Assembly: GCA_028277985.1 (NCBI GenBank)
Contig: JANQFG010000072.1
Coordinates: 1 to 64,000 of the forward strand
Length of the DNA: 64,000 nt
Reading direction: 5' to 3'
Source: a bacterium
GTDB lineage: Bacteria > Desulfobacterota > DSWW01
Positions 63,644 to 64,000 of this stretch are shown one piece after another. The position numbers and the translations under genes are program-made. How positions within the stretch are numbered: position 1 is the first letter of the stretch; every line of letters starts with the position of its first letter. Below the pieces are notes generated by a model. The model was not told where the DNA came from and searched no databases. It worked only from the letters and a program-made list of their open reading frames with translations.

Positions 63644-64000
63644 ATGAAGACCCGGGAGGAGACGGAAGTGCGAGACACCCCGACGGTTCCGGATTCGGAT
63701 CGGGCCCGAAGGCGTGCCCTGCTCGCCAAGGTCCACATCGCCGCCAGGGAGTTGCGGATCTCACCCGCCGACTACCGGGCCCTGCTCATGGGCGAGTTCG
63801 GAGTCCCCTCGGCCTCGGCGTTGTCGATCGGAGAAATCGAGATTCTTCTGGAGCACTTCGTCGGCCGGGGGTGGCGACCTGAAGATCGGCGCAACCGCAG
63901 GGCTCACATTGCCGCAATGCGTCGGCAGAAACAGATCTTCGCTCTCCAGGCCCGGGTCCGCCAGATCTTCTCGCAACTAGAGGACAGCGACGAACGAAGA
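63644..64000 (+). CDS. GemA (Mu gp16 / DUF1018)-like protein, partial at the right edge
   Basis: The 119 visible codons have no stop and run off the window. The region LLAKVHIAARELRISPADYRALL, FGVPSASALSIGEIEILLEHFVGRGW matches the N-terminal core of the GemA regulatory protein family of Mu-like phages, which in Mu modulates host gene expression and DNA supercoiling. GGAGG lies 6 bases before ATG at 63644, a strong site. It may mark the left part of a Mu-like prophage or be a stray phage gene; only sequence to the right can tell. Preceding DNA (63480-63640) shows no other phage feature. Confidence 0.85.
   Translation, partial: MKTREETEVRDTPTVPDSDRARRRALLAKVHIAARELRISPADYRALLMGEFGVPSASALSIGEIEILLEHFVGRGWRPEDRRNRRAHIAAMRRQKQIFALQARVRQIFSQLEDSDERR

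Overview
The window is GC-rich, densely coded bacterial DNA. Its gene content points to a strictly anaerobic, acetyl-CoA-pathway-bearing bacterium of the Desulfobacterota (former Deltaproteobacteria, sulfate-reducing or syntrophic type). The evidence is the combination of CooC, FolD and formate-THF ligase, a rubrerythrin unit, LL-diaminopimelate aminotransferase, an EtfBA plus membrane FeS oxidoreductase (EMO-type) operon, a FadL plus acyl-CoA synthetase pair, large PAS-rich histidine kinases and a glycyl radical enzyme. The species cannot be named from sequence alone.

Layout. 0-3.5 kb: one-carbon and folate genes (cooC-like partial, folD, folC). 3.5-6 kb: a rubrerythrin / FeS-flavoprotein / FAD oxidoreductase unit whose middle gene has no ATG, GTG or TTG at its proper start and probably begins at AUU. 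6-10 kb: a phosphoribosyltransferase and a divergent pair, a plant-type glutamate-cysteine ligase and an unassigned ATP-grasp protein. 9.9-13 kb: a coupled CrtI-like oxidoreductase and acyl-CoA ligase. 13.3-15.1 kb: fhs with a strong terminator. 15.2-25.6 kb: a signalling block of three multi-PAS histidine kinases, two response regulators and one unknown protein. 25.7-34.3 kb: uvrA, an enoate-reductase-like flavoenzyme, a NYN protein, a membrane protein and a GH5/GH-A-like protein that lacks both catalytic glutamates. 34.5-42.4 kb: groES-groEL behind a promoter and degenerate CIRCE, ileS-lspA, a FAH-family hydrolase and dapL. 42.8-53.1 kb: folK, an IclR regulator, then a TetR regulator with its own palindrome followed by etfB-etfA-emo and acyl-CoA synthetase-fadL, which reads as a fatty-acid oxidation region. 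53.3-60 kb: three tandem paralogous secreted repeat proteins with a shared C-terminal hydrophobic and basic tail. 60.2-63.4 kb: a TetR-controlled glycyl radical enzyme with no activase beside it. 63.6 kb to the edge: a GemA (Mu gp16)-like gene, possibly a transposable-phage fragment.

The intergenic DNA carries several families of short, degenerate, inverted and tandem repeats (GGGGTCAGG/GGGATCAGG, GTGGCGAGTGGC, AAAGGTCAAAGG, ATTGCGAGGAGC and GTGCGATCTCCCTGTC types). Several abut or overlap stop codons and appear to have rewritten protein C-termini. The most notable points are the secreted repeat trio with its possible sorting tail, the orphan glycyl radical enzyme with a well-formed TetR operator, the double active-site loss in the GH-like protein, the AUU start, the altered first zinc motif of UvrA and the stop-codon-linked repeats.
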